A stretch of 64,000 nt of DNA from Streptomyces sp. NBC_01439 (GTDB lineage Bacteria; Actinomycetota; Actinomycetes; Streptomycetales; Streptomycetaceae): contig NZ_CP109487.1 of assembly GCF_036227605.1 (NCBI RefSeq), forward strand, positions 3,670,001 through 3,734,000. The letters run 5' to 3'. The notes under the pieces were generated by a model. That model did not search any database, was not told the DNA's origin, and worked only from the letters and a program-made list of their open reading frames with translations. The translations under genes were made by a program, and so were the position numbers. Position 1 is the first letter of the stretch, and every line of letters begins with the position of its first letter. Of this stretch, positions 40,222 to 50,104 are shown in pieces.

Positions 40222-42237
40222 CTAGTTCGGGTTGGTGTCGACGACCGTGGTGCGTTCGGCCGCGGTCTTGCCGCGCAGCGCCTTGCCGAGGGCGCCGGCG
40301 ATGTCCTGCGGGGTGACGGCCGTCTTCTCGCCGGTGCCGCGGGTGATCAGGATGCCGTCGAAGGTGTTCCCGTAGGTCGCCTTGAGCGCCTCCAGGTCGA
40401 ACTTCTCGACCAGGCGGCCGTCGACGGGCTGCATGCTGAGGATCTTGGGCAGGGACCTGGCTCCGAAGGCGATGGACTTGGTGCCCACCTTGACGGTGGC
40501 GTTCGCGGACATCGCGGGCTCGGCGAACTCCTTCATGGCCCGGTCCAGTTCGGCCTGGCCGATGGCCGGCGCCTTGGTGGTGGTAGGCAGTTCCGCCACG
40601 GCCGCCTTGCCGGTGGCGACCTGCTCCTTGAAGGTCTTGACCACCAGCTGGACGGAGGCGTCCACGTCGAGGGTGGTGCCGGAGGTGCCGGGGACGGCGA
40701 CGGCCTTGCCGGTGTCGAACTTGATCGTGCCCTCGGTGGCCGTACCGGAGGTGCCCGCGAGTTCCTGCAGCGCGACCCGGAGCTTCTCCTCGTCGGTCGG
40801 CATCACGGGGTCGGCGACCCGCTCGTTGCCGAGGAGCGAGCCGATGACCGTGATCGGGTTGTAGTCGCTGCCGGCGGCGTTGCGGACGGTGGTCTGGGCG
40901 TCGAGCGTCAGACCGGCCTTCTCGGGCTTCAGCTCGACCGTCTTGCCGCCGACGCTGAGCTGGATCGGGGCCGTTGCACGGCTGCCGAAGGCGGTCTGGA
41001 GCTTGGAGACGGCCTCGTCGCGGCTGCCGCTGATGTCGACGCGGAGGACGGTGGTGCCCTTGGGGACGTCGGAGTGGTTCAGGAGCAGCCCGGCGCCGTA
41101 GGCCACGCCGATGAGGGCGATGACACCGCCGCCGAGCAGGACCAGCTTGGAGCGGCCCTTCTTGGCGGGCTTGTCGGTGGCCTTGGGCTGCGCGGCCGCG
41201 GGGCGGGGGGTGGCCGGCGCGGGGGCCGGTACCGGGGTCGGCAGCGGGCCGTCCAGGTCGGGGCCGGGCCACTGCGGAGCGTCGTCGAAGGCGGCCGCGG
41301 CGGCCGGACCGCCGACGGGGCCGCTGCCGAAGCCGGGGCCGCCGGTGGGTCCGGCGGGGCCGCTGCCGTAGGCCGGGAACGCCTCGGTGACGGGGCCGGT
41401 GTCGCCCTGGCCGTCCCCGTACGCGGGGAAGCCCTGGGTCGTCCCGACGCCCGGGCCGCCGGGCATCGGGGCCGGGGGCGCGGAGGCCTGGGCGAAGCCC
41501 TGGCTGTAGTCCGTCACGGGCGGCGGCGGGGTGCGCGGCGGCGCGAAGGCGGCGTCCGGTCCGGGCACCGGCGGGGCCTGGGTGCGCTGCGGCGGCGGGA
41601 AGCCCCCGCCCGGCATGACCGGCGGAGTGGGCGTCGGGGTCGGCGTCGGGGACGGCGTCCGGGTGGGCAGCGGCCGCTGCGCGAGCGGCGGGGCGGCGGC
41701 GGCCGGCGGCATCTGGGCCGCGGCGGGGGCCGGTGCGGGTGCCGGGCCCGGGGCGGCCGGCTTGCGGGGGGCGAACCAGTTGCTGGCCGGCTCCTCGGCG
41801 TCGGCTGACGCCGGGGCGGGCGCGGGCGCCGGGGCGCCGGCCGGCTCCGGGGCGGCCTCGATGCGGGTCGGCTGCGGCCCGCGCCGCTGCGCGAGCGGCG
41901 GCGGGGAGGCCTGCTCGGGCTTCGCCTCCGGCCCGGTCTGCTCGCCGGCGCCGGCCGAGCCGGAGCCGGGGCCCATCGCCTTGCGCACGACCACCGGCGG
42001 GATCGGCCGCGAACCCGGGATGTTGATCCGGATCCGGGTCGTCAGGGTGGTCTCGGTCTTGGGCCCGTCGGAATCGGGCGTGGACGGCTTCGAGGTCACA
42101 GCGTTCTCCTCCGGAGCGGTCGCCGCAGCGTCCGTGGACGGGTACTGGCCGGTTCCGTACGGCGGTGTACCCGAGGGGTAGGCGGCTCCACCGTGCCCCT
42201 TGGGCCCGGAGGACGAACTGTCGGTTTCACGACTCAA
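40222..42237 (-). CDS. Membrane protein with long Pro-rich cytosolic region and PG_binding_4 domains
   Basis: 671 residues. Residues 1-360 are low complexity and rich in Pro, Ala and Gly, including a TPTPTP run. One membrane helix (KLVLLGGGVIALIGVAYGAGLLL) lies at about 362-385. The external part has two units of the PG_binding_4 type found beside VanW and L,D-transpeptidase domains (TTVLRVDISGSRDEAVSKL, KAGLTLDAQTTV, GTTLDVDASVQLV). No VanW or YkuD catalytic domain follows. A cell-wall-contacting scaffold is the likely role. Ordinary ATG start; strong terminator after it. Confidence 0.75.
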   Translation of the reverse strand: MSRETDSSSSGPKGHGGAAYPSGTPPYGTGQYPSTDAAATAPEENAVTSKPSTPDSDGPKTETTLTTRIRINIPGSRPIPPVVVRKAMGPGSGSAGAGEQTGPEAKPEQASPPPLAQRRGPQPTRIEAAPEPAGAPAPAPAPASADAEEPASNWFAPRKPAAPGPAPAPAPAAAQMPPAAAAPPLAQRPLPTRTPSPTPTPTPTPPVMPGGGFPPPQRTQAPPVPGPDAAFAPPRTPPPPVTDYSQGFAQASAPPAPMPGGPGVGTTQGFPAYGDGQGDTGPVTEAFPAYGSGPAGPTGGPGFGSGPVGGPAAAAAFDDAPQWPGPDLDGPLPTPVPAPAPATPRPAAAQPKATDKPAKKGRSKLVLLGGGVIALIGVAYGAGLLLNHSDVPKGTTVLRVDISGSRDEAVSKLQTAFGSRATAPIQLSVGGKTVELKPEKAGLTLDAQTTVRNAAGSDYNPITVIGSLLGNERVADPVMPTDEEKLRVALQELAGTSGTATEGTIKFDTGKAVAVPGTSGTTLDVDASVQLVVKTFKEQVATGKAAVAELPTTTKAPAIGQAELDRAMKEFAEPAMSANATVKVGTKSIAFGARSLPKILSMQPVDGRLVEKFDLEALKATYGNTFDGILITRGTGEKTAVTPQDIAGALGKALRGKTAAERTTVVDTNPN

Positions 42238-42441
42238 GGCAGGTTCTCCCGGTTGGCTCCGCCGCCCGTCGTACCGTGCGCGGGCAGCTCGGCGGCCCGT
42301 CCACCATACTGGCCGCCGCCCGCACGCAACTGACTGGCGGGAATCAGGGGTTCCTGATAGCGCCCGTCAAACCCCTCTGAAGTGCCCGGGAGCATCCGCG
42401 CGCGCCCCGCGGCGAACCTCCCTACGAGGTCCGACACCACG

Positions 42442-42825
42442 TCACTTGGCAGGCCGGGCGGCCGAAACCGGCCGATCCAGCGAACCGCGCATCGTGGCAC
42501 ACATCACAGCGAGAACGGTTCCACCCAAAAGATAGACGTACACGCCGATTCCGGACGAACCGAGGAGGAAGTCCCCCTCGGGGCGCGGAAGGCTGAGCAT
42601 CACGTACGAGAGGAACCAGCCGACCACGGCGCCGCCCAGCCCGTAGCCGGTCCCGAGGGCGATCCGCCCCCCGAGGAACAGCCCGAAGACGGCCAGCAGG
42701 GCGAGCAGCAGACCGCCGGGGAACCAGAGGTCGACCACCAGCCAGCCGGCCGCGCCGGTCAGCGCGCCCGCGATCACCATGCCCAGGCAGCCGGCGATCC
42801 GGCCGGCCGTGACCGTGCCGCTCAT
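42442..42825 (-). CDS. DUF6113 family membrane protein
   Basis: 127 residues with four membrane helices ([68 protein letters not shown]). It matches the Streptomyces family DUF6113 as I recognise it. Start overlaps the mshB stop by 4 bases, hence cotranslated with mshB. Function unknown. Confidence 0.8.
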   Translation of the reverse strand: MSGTVTAGRIAGCLGMVIAGALTGAAGWLVVDLWFPGGLLLALLAVFGLFLGGRIALGTGYGLGGAVVGWFLSYVMLSLPRPEGDFLLGSSGIGVYVYLLGGTVLAVMCATMRGSLDRPVSAARPAK

Positions 42826-43718
42826 GCCTCCACCCCCGCGAAGAGGTCGTGTTCGCGCTCGCCCGCCGGGGCGCCCGGCTGGCCTGCGACGAGTTCGTAG
42901 TACTCGCGGGTGAACAGCGGCTGTGCCAGGTCGTTGGAGAGGGCGAAGAAGGGCCCGTCCACGGCGATCTGGGTGGCGTGGGCCCGCATGGCGGCCGCCT
43001 TCGCCGCCACGAGGGTGTCCTTGGCGTCGATCTCGGCGGTGATCCGCTCGTCGGCGACGACCCCGGGCACGTCACCGGGCGAGCCCACCGCAGGGAAGGG
43101 CAGTTCGCCCCCGGCGGCGCGCAGCAGGGCGAAGCCCTCCTCGACCACCGAGCGCGGGACGCGGTTCCAGTAGATCTTCCCGACCGCGTGGGGCTCGCCG
43201 AGGTCGCGCCGGTACGCGGTCTCCGCGGCCAGTTCGGCTGCGCGCATGGCCACCCGGTGGGCCTGGATGTGGTCGGGGTGCCCGTATCCGCCGTCCGGGT
43301 CGTAGGTGACGAGCACCTGTGGCCGCAGCTCCCGGATGACCTCCACGAGGTACGCGGCGGCCTCGTCCACGTCGGCCGCCCAGAAGGCCTCCGGGCGGTG
43401 GTTCTGCGGGGCGCCCATCATCCCGGAGTCCCGGAAGCGGCCGGGGCCGCCGAGGAACCGGTGGTCGTGGACGCCCAGTTCCGCCATGGCCGCGGCGAGC
43501 TCGCCGACGCGGTGCGCGCCGAGGGTGTCGTCGCGGTCGGCCGCCAGGTGGGCGAGCCCGGGCGGGATGACCTCACCCTCCTCGCCCAGGGTGCAGGTCA
43601 CCAACGCGACGTGGGCGCCCTCGGCCGCGTACTTGGCCATGGTGACGCCGTTGTTGATCGACTCGTCGTCGGGGTGCGCGTGCACGAGGAGCAGACGACG
43701 GGCGGGAAGACCGTTCAT
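42822..43718 (-). CDS. mshB: N-acetyl-GlcN-inositol deacetylase, mycothiol biosynthesis
   Basis: 298-residue LmbE-type zinc hydrolase. [11 protein letters not shown] at 14-24 gives His and Asp zinc ligands; [12 protein letters not shown] supplies the third ligand. It deacetylates GlcNAc-inositol to GlcN-inositol, the second catalysed step of mycothiol synthesis, so the organism makes mycothiol as its low-molecular-weight thiol. Followed immediately by DUF6113. Confidence 0.95.
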   Translation of the reverse strand: MNGLPARRLLLVHAHPDDESINNGVTMAKYAAEGAHVALVTCTLGEEGEVIPPGLAHLAADRDDTLGAHRVGELAAAMAELGVHDHRFLGGPGRFRDSGMMGAPQNHRPEAFWAADVDEAAAYLVEVIRELRPQVLVTYDPDGGYGHPDHIQAHRVAMRAAELAAETAYRRDLGEPHAVGKIYWNRVPRSVVEEGFALLRAAGGELPFPAVGSPGDVPGVVADERITAEIDAKDTLVAAKAAAMRAHATQIAVDGPFFALSNDLAQPLFTREYYELVAGQPGAPAGEREHDLFAGVEA

Positions 43719-43742
43719 GGGGCCTAGCCTACGAGGCAGGAC

Positions 43743-43937
43743 CTAGAACTTGAGGCCACTGATCATGCTCGCCACGTTCGAGGTGAGCTGGCTGAGGGTC
43801 GGGGCGATGGTGGAACTCGCCAGGTAGAAGCCGAGCAGTACGCAGACCACCGCATGTCCCGCCTTCAGGCCCGCCCTTCGGACCAGCAGGAAGACGATGA
43901 TCGCCAGCAGCACCACGGCGGAGATCGAGAGTGCCAC
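43743..43937 (-). CDS. Small membrane protein, 64 residues
   Basis: GTG start after GGAGGTGAAACG, a perfect ribosome site. Two hydrophobic helices (LSISAVVLLAIIVFLLV, AVVCVLLGFYLASST) are separated by RRAGLKAGH, then a polar tail with Ser/Thr. Codon use is typical of the genome. I recognise similar small proteins from Streptomyces plasmid-transfer and core loci, but not the function. It stands alone before mshB. Confidence 0.7.
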   Translation of the reverse strand: MALSISAVVLLAIIVFLLVRRAGLKAGHAVVCVLLGFYLASSTIAPTLSQLTSNVASMISGLKF

Positions 43938-44288
43938 GGCGTTTCACCTCCACGTCGAGCGGACATCGGTACGCGTATTCGTGCTCGGCAGGACTCATAC
44001 CCACCGTGCGCTACGGATCATAACTATCCGTACCAGCGCATCGATCGAAATCCGGCAGCACGAGGGGCGCATGCCGCGCATGAGTGGGGTCACGGGGAGG
44101 CCGGCCGGCGAGGCCGTACGCCTCCCCGGCCGGCTGTCGGCACCCGCACGGCCGCACGACATCCAGGTTGCATGCCCCAGATCTCGGGGCAGAAACGGTC
44201 AAGTTGCCCCCACGTAAACGGAGTTGCCGTAGCGCCTGCCGTTTCCCCACCTGGCGTACAGGGGTGGCCGGAAATGATCGGTCAGCGC
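43938..44288. other. Gap between the small membrane protein and the peptide transporter operon
   Basis: 351 bases without a supportable gene. The hairpin at 44100-44134 ends the oligopeptide operon. An AT-rich stretch near 43990-44035 would suit the promoter of the 64-residue protein, but I cannot pick hexamers with confidence. Confidence 0.5.
44100..44134 (-). terminator. Terminator of the second oligopeptide operon
   Basis: 9-bp GCCGGCCGG stem, one mismatch, then 5-bp GAGGC stem around CGTAC, about 155 bases past the stop of the last ATPase gene (44289). Confidence 0.6.
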
Positions 44289-45383
44289 CTACTCCTTCGT
44301 CAGCGGATCCGTCGGCGGCGGGGATGACGCAGGAGGTGGCGGCGCTGACGGGGGCGGCGTGTCCGCCGGCGGGACCACCCGTTTCTCCGCCGCGAAGTGG
44401 CAGGCCGACGGGTGTGCCGCCGGGCCCGAGGGGAAGACCTGCGGGACCGCGAGCAGCGGGACCTCCGCCGTACAGCGCGGCTCGGCCTTCCAGCAGCGGG
44501 TGCGGAAGGGGCAGCCCGAGGGCGGGTTGGCCGGGGACGGGACGTCGCCGGTGAGGATGATCCGCTCGCGGTGGGCGCGGGCCTCCGGATCCGGGACCGG
44601 GACGGCGGAGAGCAGCGCCTGGGTGTACGGGTGGGTCGGGTGGTCGTAGATCTGGCTGTCGGTGCCGATCTCGACGATCCGGCCCAGGTACATGACGCCG
44701 ACCCGGTCGGAGATGTGCCGGACGATCGAGAGGTCGTGCGCGATGAAGACGTAGGACAGGTCGAAGTCGCTCTGCAGCCGGTCCAACAGGTTGATCACCT
44801 GGGCCTGGACGGAGACGTCCAGCGCGGAGACGGGCTCGTCGGCGACGATGATCTCCGGTTGCAGGGCGAGGCCGCGGGCGATGCCGATGCGCTGGCGCTG
44901 GCCGCCGGAGAACTGGTGCGGGTACCGGTTGATGTACTCCGGGTTCAGACCGACGACGTCCAGGAGCTCCTGGACCTTCTGCCGGCGGTTGCCCTTGGGA
45001 GCCACCTCGGGGTGGATCTCGAAGGGCTCCCCGATGATGTCGCCGACCGTCATGCGCGGGTTCAGCGACGTGTACGGGTCCTGGAAGACCATCTGGATGT
45101 TGCGGCGCACGGCCTTCAGGGCACGCCCCGACAGCTTGGTGATGTCCTCGCCCTTGTACGAGATCGCGCCGGCCGTCGGCCGCTCCAGGTGGACCAGCAT
45201 CTTGGCCACGGTGGACTTCCCGCAGCCGGACTCGCCCACGATGCCGAGCGTCTCACCGGCGCGCAGGTCGAAGGAGACCCCGTCGACCGCCTTGACCGCG
45301 CCGACCTGCTTGCGGAAGACGATGCCCCGGGTCAGCGGGTAGTGCTTGACCAGGCCCTTCACTTCCAGCAGGGACTCAGCCAT
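44289..45383 (-). CDS. Oligopeptide ABC transporter ATPase, OppF/DppF type
   Basis: 364 residues. Walker [11 protein letters not shown], signature [15 protein letters not shown], Walker [13 protein letters not shown], and the C-terminal oligopeptide-family extension with [16 protein letters not shown] low-complexity Pro tail follows. Last gene of the 50-44 kb operon. The start overlaps the preceding ATPase gene by 8 bases. A 260-bp tract inside is nearly identical to the paralogue at 51.7-51.9 kb. Confidence 0.93.
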   Translation of the reverse strand: MAESLLEVKGLVKHYPLTRGIVFRKQVGAVKAVDGVSFDLRAGETLGIVGESGCGKSTVAKMLVHLERPTAGAISYKGEDITKLSGRALKAVRRNIQMVFQDPYTSLNPRMTVGDIIGEPFEIHPEVAPKGNRRQKVQELLDVVGLNPEYINRYPHQFSGGQRQRIGIARGLALQPEIIVADEPVSALDVSVQAQVINLLDRLQSDFDLSYVFIAHDLSIVRHISDRVGVMYLGRIVEIGTDSQIYDHPTHPYTQALLSAVPVPDPEARAHRERIILTGDVPSPANPPSGCPFRTRCWKAEPRCTAEVPLLAVPQVFPSGPAAHPSACHFAAEKRVVPPADTPPPSAPPPPASSPPPTDPLTKE

Positions 45384-46359
45384 GGAGGCATTCCTTCCAG
45401 AAGTGGCAGGCGCTGGTGCGCTCCACCGGGGACTCGGTCACCCGGTACAGCGGCGGGACGTCGGTGCGGCACACCGCCTGCGCCATCGGGCAGCGCGGAT
45501 TGAAGGCGCAGCCGGGCGGGATGGCCACAAGGTTCGGCGGCAGGCCCTTGATGGCGTACAGCTCCTGGCCCTTCTGGTCCAGGCGCGGGATGGAGTCCAG
45601 CAGGCCGCGCGTGTACGGGTGCGCGGGCGCTTTGTAGATCTCGTGGACCGGAGCCGCCTCGACGATCCGGCCCGCGTACATGACCGCGATCTTGTCGGCC
45701 ACGTCGGCGACCACCCCCAGGTCGTGGGTGATCAGGATCAGGCCCATGTTCAGCTCGCGCTGGAGCTCGGCCAGCAGGTCCATCACTTGGGCCTGGACGG
45801 TGACGTCGAGGGCCGTCGTCGGCTCGTCCGCGATGATCAGTGAGGGCTCCAGGGCCAGCGCCATCGCGATCATGATGCGCTGGCGCATGCCGCCCGAGAA
45901 CTGGTGCGGGTAGTCCCCCACCCGCTCCTTCGCCGCCGGGATCCTGACCCGGTCCATCAGCTCGACGGCCTTGCCCTTGGCGTCCTTGCGGGACATCCCG
46001 CGGTGCACCTCGTACATCTCGCCGAGCTGCGCGCCCACGCTCAGGACGGGGTTCAGGGAGGACAGGGCGTCCTGGAAGATCATCGCCATCTCGGCGCCCC
46101 GGATCCTCCTCCGTTCCTCCTCCTTCATCGTGAGCAGGTCCTTGCCCTTGAAGAGGATCTCGCCGCCCGCGATCCGGCCCGGCGGCATGTCGAGGATGCC
46201 CATCACGGCCTGTGCGGTGACCGACTTGCCGGAACCCGACTCGCCGAGCACGGCGAGCGTCTCGCCCTCGGCCACCGAGTAGTTGACGCCGTTGACGGCC
46301 TTGGCGACTCCGTCGCGCGTCTTGAATTCCACGTGCAGGTCGCGGACTTCGAGCAGCAT
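45376..46359 (-). CDS. Oligopeptide ABC transporter ATPase, OppD/DppD type
   Basis: 327 residues. Walker [14 protein letters not shown], signature [15 protein letters not shown], Walker [16 protein letters not shown], and the C-terminal [17 protein letters not shown]ys-rich segment that can carry an Fe-S cluster in some OppD proteins. It powers uptake with its partner ATPase. It starts 12 bases after the permease stop. Confidence 0.93.
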   Translation of the reverse strand: MLLEVRDLHVEFKTRDGVAKAVNGVNYSVAEGETLAVLGESGSGKSVTAQAVMGILDMPPGRIAGGEILFKGKDLLTMKEEERRRIRGAEMAMIFQDALSSLNPVLSVGAQLGEMYEVHRGMSRKDAKGKAVELMDRVRIPAAKERVGDYPHQFSGGMRQRIMIAMALALEPSLIIADEPTTALDVTVQAQVMDLLAELQRELNMGLILITHDLGVVADVADKIAVMYAGRIVEAAPVHEIYKAPAHPYTRGLLDSIPRLDQKGQELYAIKGLPPNLVAIPPGCAFNPRCPMAQAVCRTDVPPLYRVTESPVERTSACHFWKECLHG

Positions 46360-46371
46360 GTGCGGGGCTCC

Positions 46372-47421
46372 TCAGCGCAGCTTGGGGTCGAGGGCGTCGC
46401 GCACCGCGTCGCCGAGCATGATGAAGGCGAGCACGGTCAGGCTCAGCGCGCCGGCCGGCCAGAGCAGCATGTGCGGGGCGTTGCGGATCTGCGAGGCCGC
46501 GTTGGAGATGTCGATGCCCCAGGAGACGGTGGGCGGGCGCAGGCCGACGCCGAGGAAGGACAGGGTGGCCTCCAGGGCGATGTAGGTGCCGAGCGCGATG
46601 GTGGCGACGACGATGACGGGGGCGATGGCGTTGGGCGCCACGTGCCGGAGCATCATCCGGCCGTTGCCTGCGCCGAGGGCCCGGGCGGCCTGGACGTAGT
46701 CGTTCTGTTTGGCGGTGATGACGGAGCCGCGGCCGATGCGGGCGATCTGCGGCCAGCCGAGGAGCACGATGAAGCCGACCACCGGCCAGACGGTGGTGCT
46801 GGTGACCACGGACAGGAAGACCAGGCCGCCGAGGACGACGGGGATGCCGAAGAAGATGTCGGCGACCCGGGAGAGCAGCGCGTCGCCCCAGCCGCCGAAG
46901 AACCCGGCGAGCCCGCCGAGCAGCGAGCCGAGCAGGGCGGCTCCGAGGGTGGCGCAGACGCCCACGGTGATGGAGGCGCGGGCCCCGTAGACGGTACGGG
47001 TGTACACGTCGCAGCCCTGGGTGTCGTATCCGAACGGGTGGCCCGGGGAGGAGCCCTGCTGCGACTTGGACAGGTCGCACTGCAGCGGGTCGCCGCTCGC
47101 GATGAGCTGCGGCCAGATCGAGATGATCACGAGGAAGAGGATCATCAGCGAGGAGATGATGAAGACGGGGTTGCGACGCAACTGGTGCCAGGCGTCGGAC
47201 CACAGCGAGCGGGCCCGTCCGCCGGAGGCGGCTGACGGGTACAGCTCGCCGGGGCCGGTCCCGCCCGGCGGGCCGGTCCACTCGATGCCCTCGACGCTCT
47301 CGGCCGCCTCGATGGCAAGATCTATGGGTCCCCCCTGACCCGTCGGCGAGACCGCCTCGTGCGGGCGGGGACCGACGGGGTCGTAGCCGCCGGGCCCTTC
47401 GGGACGCTCGGGGTCAGGCAT
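46372..47421 (-). CDS. Oligopeptide ABC transporter permease, OppC/DppC type
   Basis: 349 residues. A 95-residue Pro/Gly-rich cytosolic N-terminus precedes six membrane helices and the EAA-loop ARALGAGNGRMMLRHVAPNAI. The extracytoplasmic loop includes a Cys pair (QCDLSKSQ and TQGCDVYTR). It overlaps the upstream permease by 8 bases. Forms the membrane channel with that permease. Confidence 0.92.
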   Translation of the reverse strand: MPDPERPEGPGGYDPVGPRPHEAVSPTGQGGPIDLAIEAAESVEGIEWTGPPGGTGPGELYPSAASGGRARSLWSDAWHQLRRNPVFIISSLMILFLVIISIWPQLIASGDPLQCDLSKSQQGSSPGHPFGYDTQGCDVYTRTVYGARASITVGVCATLGAALLGSLLGGLAGFFGGWGDALLSRVADIFFGIPVVLGGLVFLSVVTSTTVWPVVGFIVLLGWPQIARIGRGSVITAKQNDYVQAARALGAGNGRMMLRHVAPNAIAPVIVVATIALGTYIALEATLSFLGVGLRPPTVSWGIDISNAASQIRNAPHMLLWPAGALSLTVLAFIMLGDAVRDALDPKLR

Positions 47422-48337
47422 AACGGATCCTCGGGTCCAGGACCGCGTAGAGCAGGTCGACGAGCAGGTTCGCCAGCAGGAAGACGATGACGAGGATGGT
47501 CACGAAGCCGACCACCGTCGGGGAGTTGTTGCGCAGGATCCCCTGGTAGAGCTGGTATCCGACGCCGTGGATGTTGAAGATCCGCTCGGTGACGATGGCG
47601 CCGCCCATCAGGGCGCCGATGTCGGTGCCGATGAAGGTGACGACGGGGATGAGCGAGTTGCGCAGCAGGTGGCGGGTGACGACCCGACGGCGCGGCAGGC
47701 CCTTGGCGACGGCGGTGCGCACGTAGTCGGCCTTGACGTTCTCGGCGATGGAGGTGCGCGAGAGCCGGGTGACGTAGGCGAGGGAGACCAGCGCGAGCAC
47801 GATGCCGGGCAGGATCAGCTCGTTCAGGGGGGCGTCCGGGGAGACGGTGGGCCGCACCCAGCCCCATTTGACGCCGAAGAGGTACTGGAGCAGATAGCCC
47901 GTCACGAACGTCGGTACGGAGATGACGACGAGGGTGAGCACCAGCACGGTGGTGTCGACGGACTTGCCGCGGCGCAGGCCGCTGATCACGCCGAGGGTGA
48001 TGCCGATGACGATCTCGAAGAAGATCGCGACCAGGGTCAGGCGCAGGGTGACGGGGAAGGCGCTGGCCATCAGCTCGGTGACCGGCTGGCCGTTGAAGGC
48101 CGTGCCGAAGTCGCCCTTGAAGATCTGGCCCATGTAGTGGACGTACTGCTCCCACAGGGGGCGGTCGAGGTAGAGGTCCTTGCGGATGCGCGCGGCGGTG
48201 GCGGGGTCGGGCGCCTTGTCGCCGAAGAGGGCCGCGACCGGGTCACCGAGCGCGTACACCATGAAGAAGATCAGGAACGTGCTGCCGATGAACACCGGGA
48301 TCATCTGGAGCAGCCGCCGGATCACATAACGTCCCAT
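47414..48337 (-). CDS. Oligopeptide ABC transporter permease, OppB/DppB type
   Basis: 307 residues opening MGRYVIRRLLQMIPVFIGST, with six membrane helices and EAA-loop VRTAVAKGLPRRRVVTRHLLRN. The shorter start at 48337 fits the family; a longer frame reaches 48496 inside the binding-protein gene. The gap to that gene is 31 bases. Confidence 0.93.
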   Translation of the reverse strand: MGRYVIRRLLQMIPVFIGSTFLIFFMVYALGDPVAALFGDKAPDPATAARIRKDLYLDRPLWEQYVHYMGQIFKGDFGTAFNGQPVTELMASAFPVTLRLTLVAIFFEIVIGITLGVISGLRRGKSVDTTVLVLTLVVISVPTFVTGYLLQYLFGVKWGWVRPTVSPDAPLNELILPGIVLALVSLAYVTRLSRTSIAENVKADYVRTAVAKGLPRRRVVTRHLLRNSLIPVVTFIGTDIGALMGGAIVTERIFNIHGVGYQLYQGILRNNSPTVVGFVTILVIVFLLANLLVDLLYAVLDPRIRYA

Positions 48338-48368
48338 GGACTGCTCCAGGATCGATCCGAAACGCGGG

Positions 48369-49997
48369 TCAGCCGACCTTGATCTGGTCGTACACGGGGA
48401 CGCTGAACTGGTTGAGCGACACGTCCGAGAGCCGCTCGGCGTAGCCCGCGCTGCCGTTCTGGTACCAGAGCGGGATGGCCGGCATCTGCGCGGCAAGGAT
48501 CTTCTCGGAGTCCTGGAACTTCGCGATGGCCTTGGTCGGGTCGCTCTCCTGGTTGGCCTCGTCGACGAGCTTGTCGAAGTCCGCGTTGCTGAACTTCCCG
48601 TAGTTGGAGGAGGCTCCGGTGTAGTAGAGGGGCTGGAGGAAGTTCTGGATCAGGGGGTAGTCGGCCTGCCAGCCCGAGCGGAAGGGGCCGGTCAGCTTGA
48701 AGCTGCTCTGCTGGTTGCGGAAGTCGGCGAAGGTGCCGATCGGGTTGACCGTGCACACCGGGCCCTCGCCCAGTGCGTTGTTGATGCTGTTGCAGACGGC
48801 GTCCATCCAGTCGCGGTGCGAGCCGGTGTCCACGTTGGAGGTCAGCGTGACCTTGCCGCCGGGGAGCCCGCCGGCGTCCGTGATCAGCTTCTTGGCCGCG
48901 ACCGGGTCGTAGACGCAGGCGTCGCCGCAGACGGTGGAGGAGAAGCCGCCCTTCTCGCCGAGGGCCGGGGAGGTCCAGTCCTTGGCCGGGGTGCGGGTCT
49001 CCCGGAAGATCTGCTTGGTGATCTCGTCGCGGTTGATGGCCCGGGAGATGCCGATCCGGACGTTCTCCATGCCCTCCTTGCTCCACTGCGGGTCGTACAG
49101 CGGGAAGGTGAGCGTCTGGATGATGAGGGCCGGCTGGTTGATGTACCGGTCCCCCAGGTCGTTCTTGACGTTCTTGAGTTGCTGCGCCGGGATGTCGTCG
49201 ACGAGGTCGAGGTTGCCGGAGATCAGGTCGGTGTAGGCGGTGTTGTTGTCGGTGTAGACCTTCAGGTCCACACCGCCGTTCTGCGCCTTGTCCGGACCGG
49301 GGTAGGTGTCCCACTTGCGGAGCTTCATGCCGGTGCCCTTGGTGTACGAGTCCACCGTGTACGGGCCGTTGCCGATCGGCTTGTCCAGCCAGCCGGCGTG
49401 GTCGGTGAAGAAGGCCTTGGGCAGCGGGGAGAAGGCCTGGTAGCCGAGGGTCTCGGGCCAGGTGGAGAACTTGTTCTTCAAGGCGACGGTGAAGGTCTTG
49501 TCGTCCTTGACGACCAGTCCGGACATCGTCTTGGCCTTGGGCTCGCCGGAGGCGGGGTGGACGTCCGCGTATCCGACGATGTCGGAGAAGAACGGCGAGT
49601 TGTTCTGCTTGTTGCGCACGTCCGCGCCGTAGTTCCAGGCGTCGACGAAGGACTGCGCGGTGACCGGCTCGTCGTTGCTGAACTTCCAGCCGTCCTTCAG
49701 CGTGATGGTGAAGTTCTGACTGTCCGTCGTCTCGATCTTCTCGGCGACCATGTCGAGGGCCTCGCCCGTCTTCGGGTCGTAGCGCTTGAGGCCCCGGAAG
49801 AGCATGTCGAGCACCTTGCCGCCCTGCACCTCGTTGGTGTTGGCGGGCTCCAGCGGGTTCTGCGGGTCGCCCCAGGAGGAGCTGACGATTCCCGCCTCGC
49901 CGCCTCCGCCGCTGTCGCTACCGCCGCCGCAGGCCGTCGCCACGAGGGCGACGGCCACCGCACCAGCGGCCCACTTGGCGTGGGTGGCTCCGCGCAT
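48369..49997 (-). CDS. Oligopeptide-binding lipoprotein (second operon)
   Basis: 542 residues. Signal peptide MRGATHAKWAAGAVAVALVATAC with lipobox ATAC, a Gly/Ser linker and the SBP-5 fold (SWGDPQNPLEPANTNE, ITLKDGWKFSNDEPVTAQSF, ISRAINRDEI). Cysteine pairs at STVCGDACVYD probably form a disulfide. AGGAGG is nine bases upstream of the start. It heads a complete five-gene importer operon and is only distantly similar in sequence to the other operon's binding protein, so its substrate range probably differs. Confidence 0.93.
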   Translation of the reverse strand: MRGATHAKWAAGAVAVALVATACGGGSDSGGGGEAGIVSSSWGDPQNPLEPANTNEVQGGKVLDMLFRGLKRYDPKTGEALDMVAEKIETTDSQNFTITLKDGWKFSNDEPVTAQSFVDAWNYGADVRNKQNNSPFFSDIVGYADVHPASGEPKAKTMSGLVVKDDKTFTVALKNKFSTWPETLGYQAFSPLPKAFFTDHAGWLDKPIGNGPYTVDSYTKGTGMKLRKWDTYPGPDKAQNGGVDLKVYTDNNTAYTDLISGNLDLVDDIPAQQLKNVKNDLGDRYINQPALIIQTLTFPLYDPQWSKEGMENVRIGISRAINRDEITKQIFRETRTPAKDWTSPALGEKGGFSSTVCGDACVYDPVAAKKLITDAGGLPGGKVTLTSNVDTGSHRDWMDAVCNSINNALGEGPVCTVNPIGTFADFRNQQSSFKLTGPFRSGWQADYPLIQNFLQPLYYTGASSNYGKFSNADFDKLVDEANQESDPTKAIAKFQDSEKILAAQMPAIPLWYQNGSAGYAERLSDVSLNQFSVPVYDQIKVG

Positions 49998-50104
49998 GGA
50001 GTGCCTCCTAGGGGTCCCAAGACTCGCTTAGGGGCCTATGTCACCCTATGTGGAGCCCTGCACACTCCCGGTTGGACCGATTGCACCCGCGCGTCACGCC
50101 CCTG

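Noticed and set aside
44011..44250. 79-codon minus-strand ORF before the oligopeptide operon end
   Set aside because: It overlaps the operon terminator hairpin, lacks a ribosome site and has no recognisable features.
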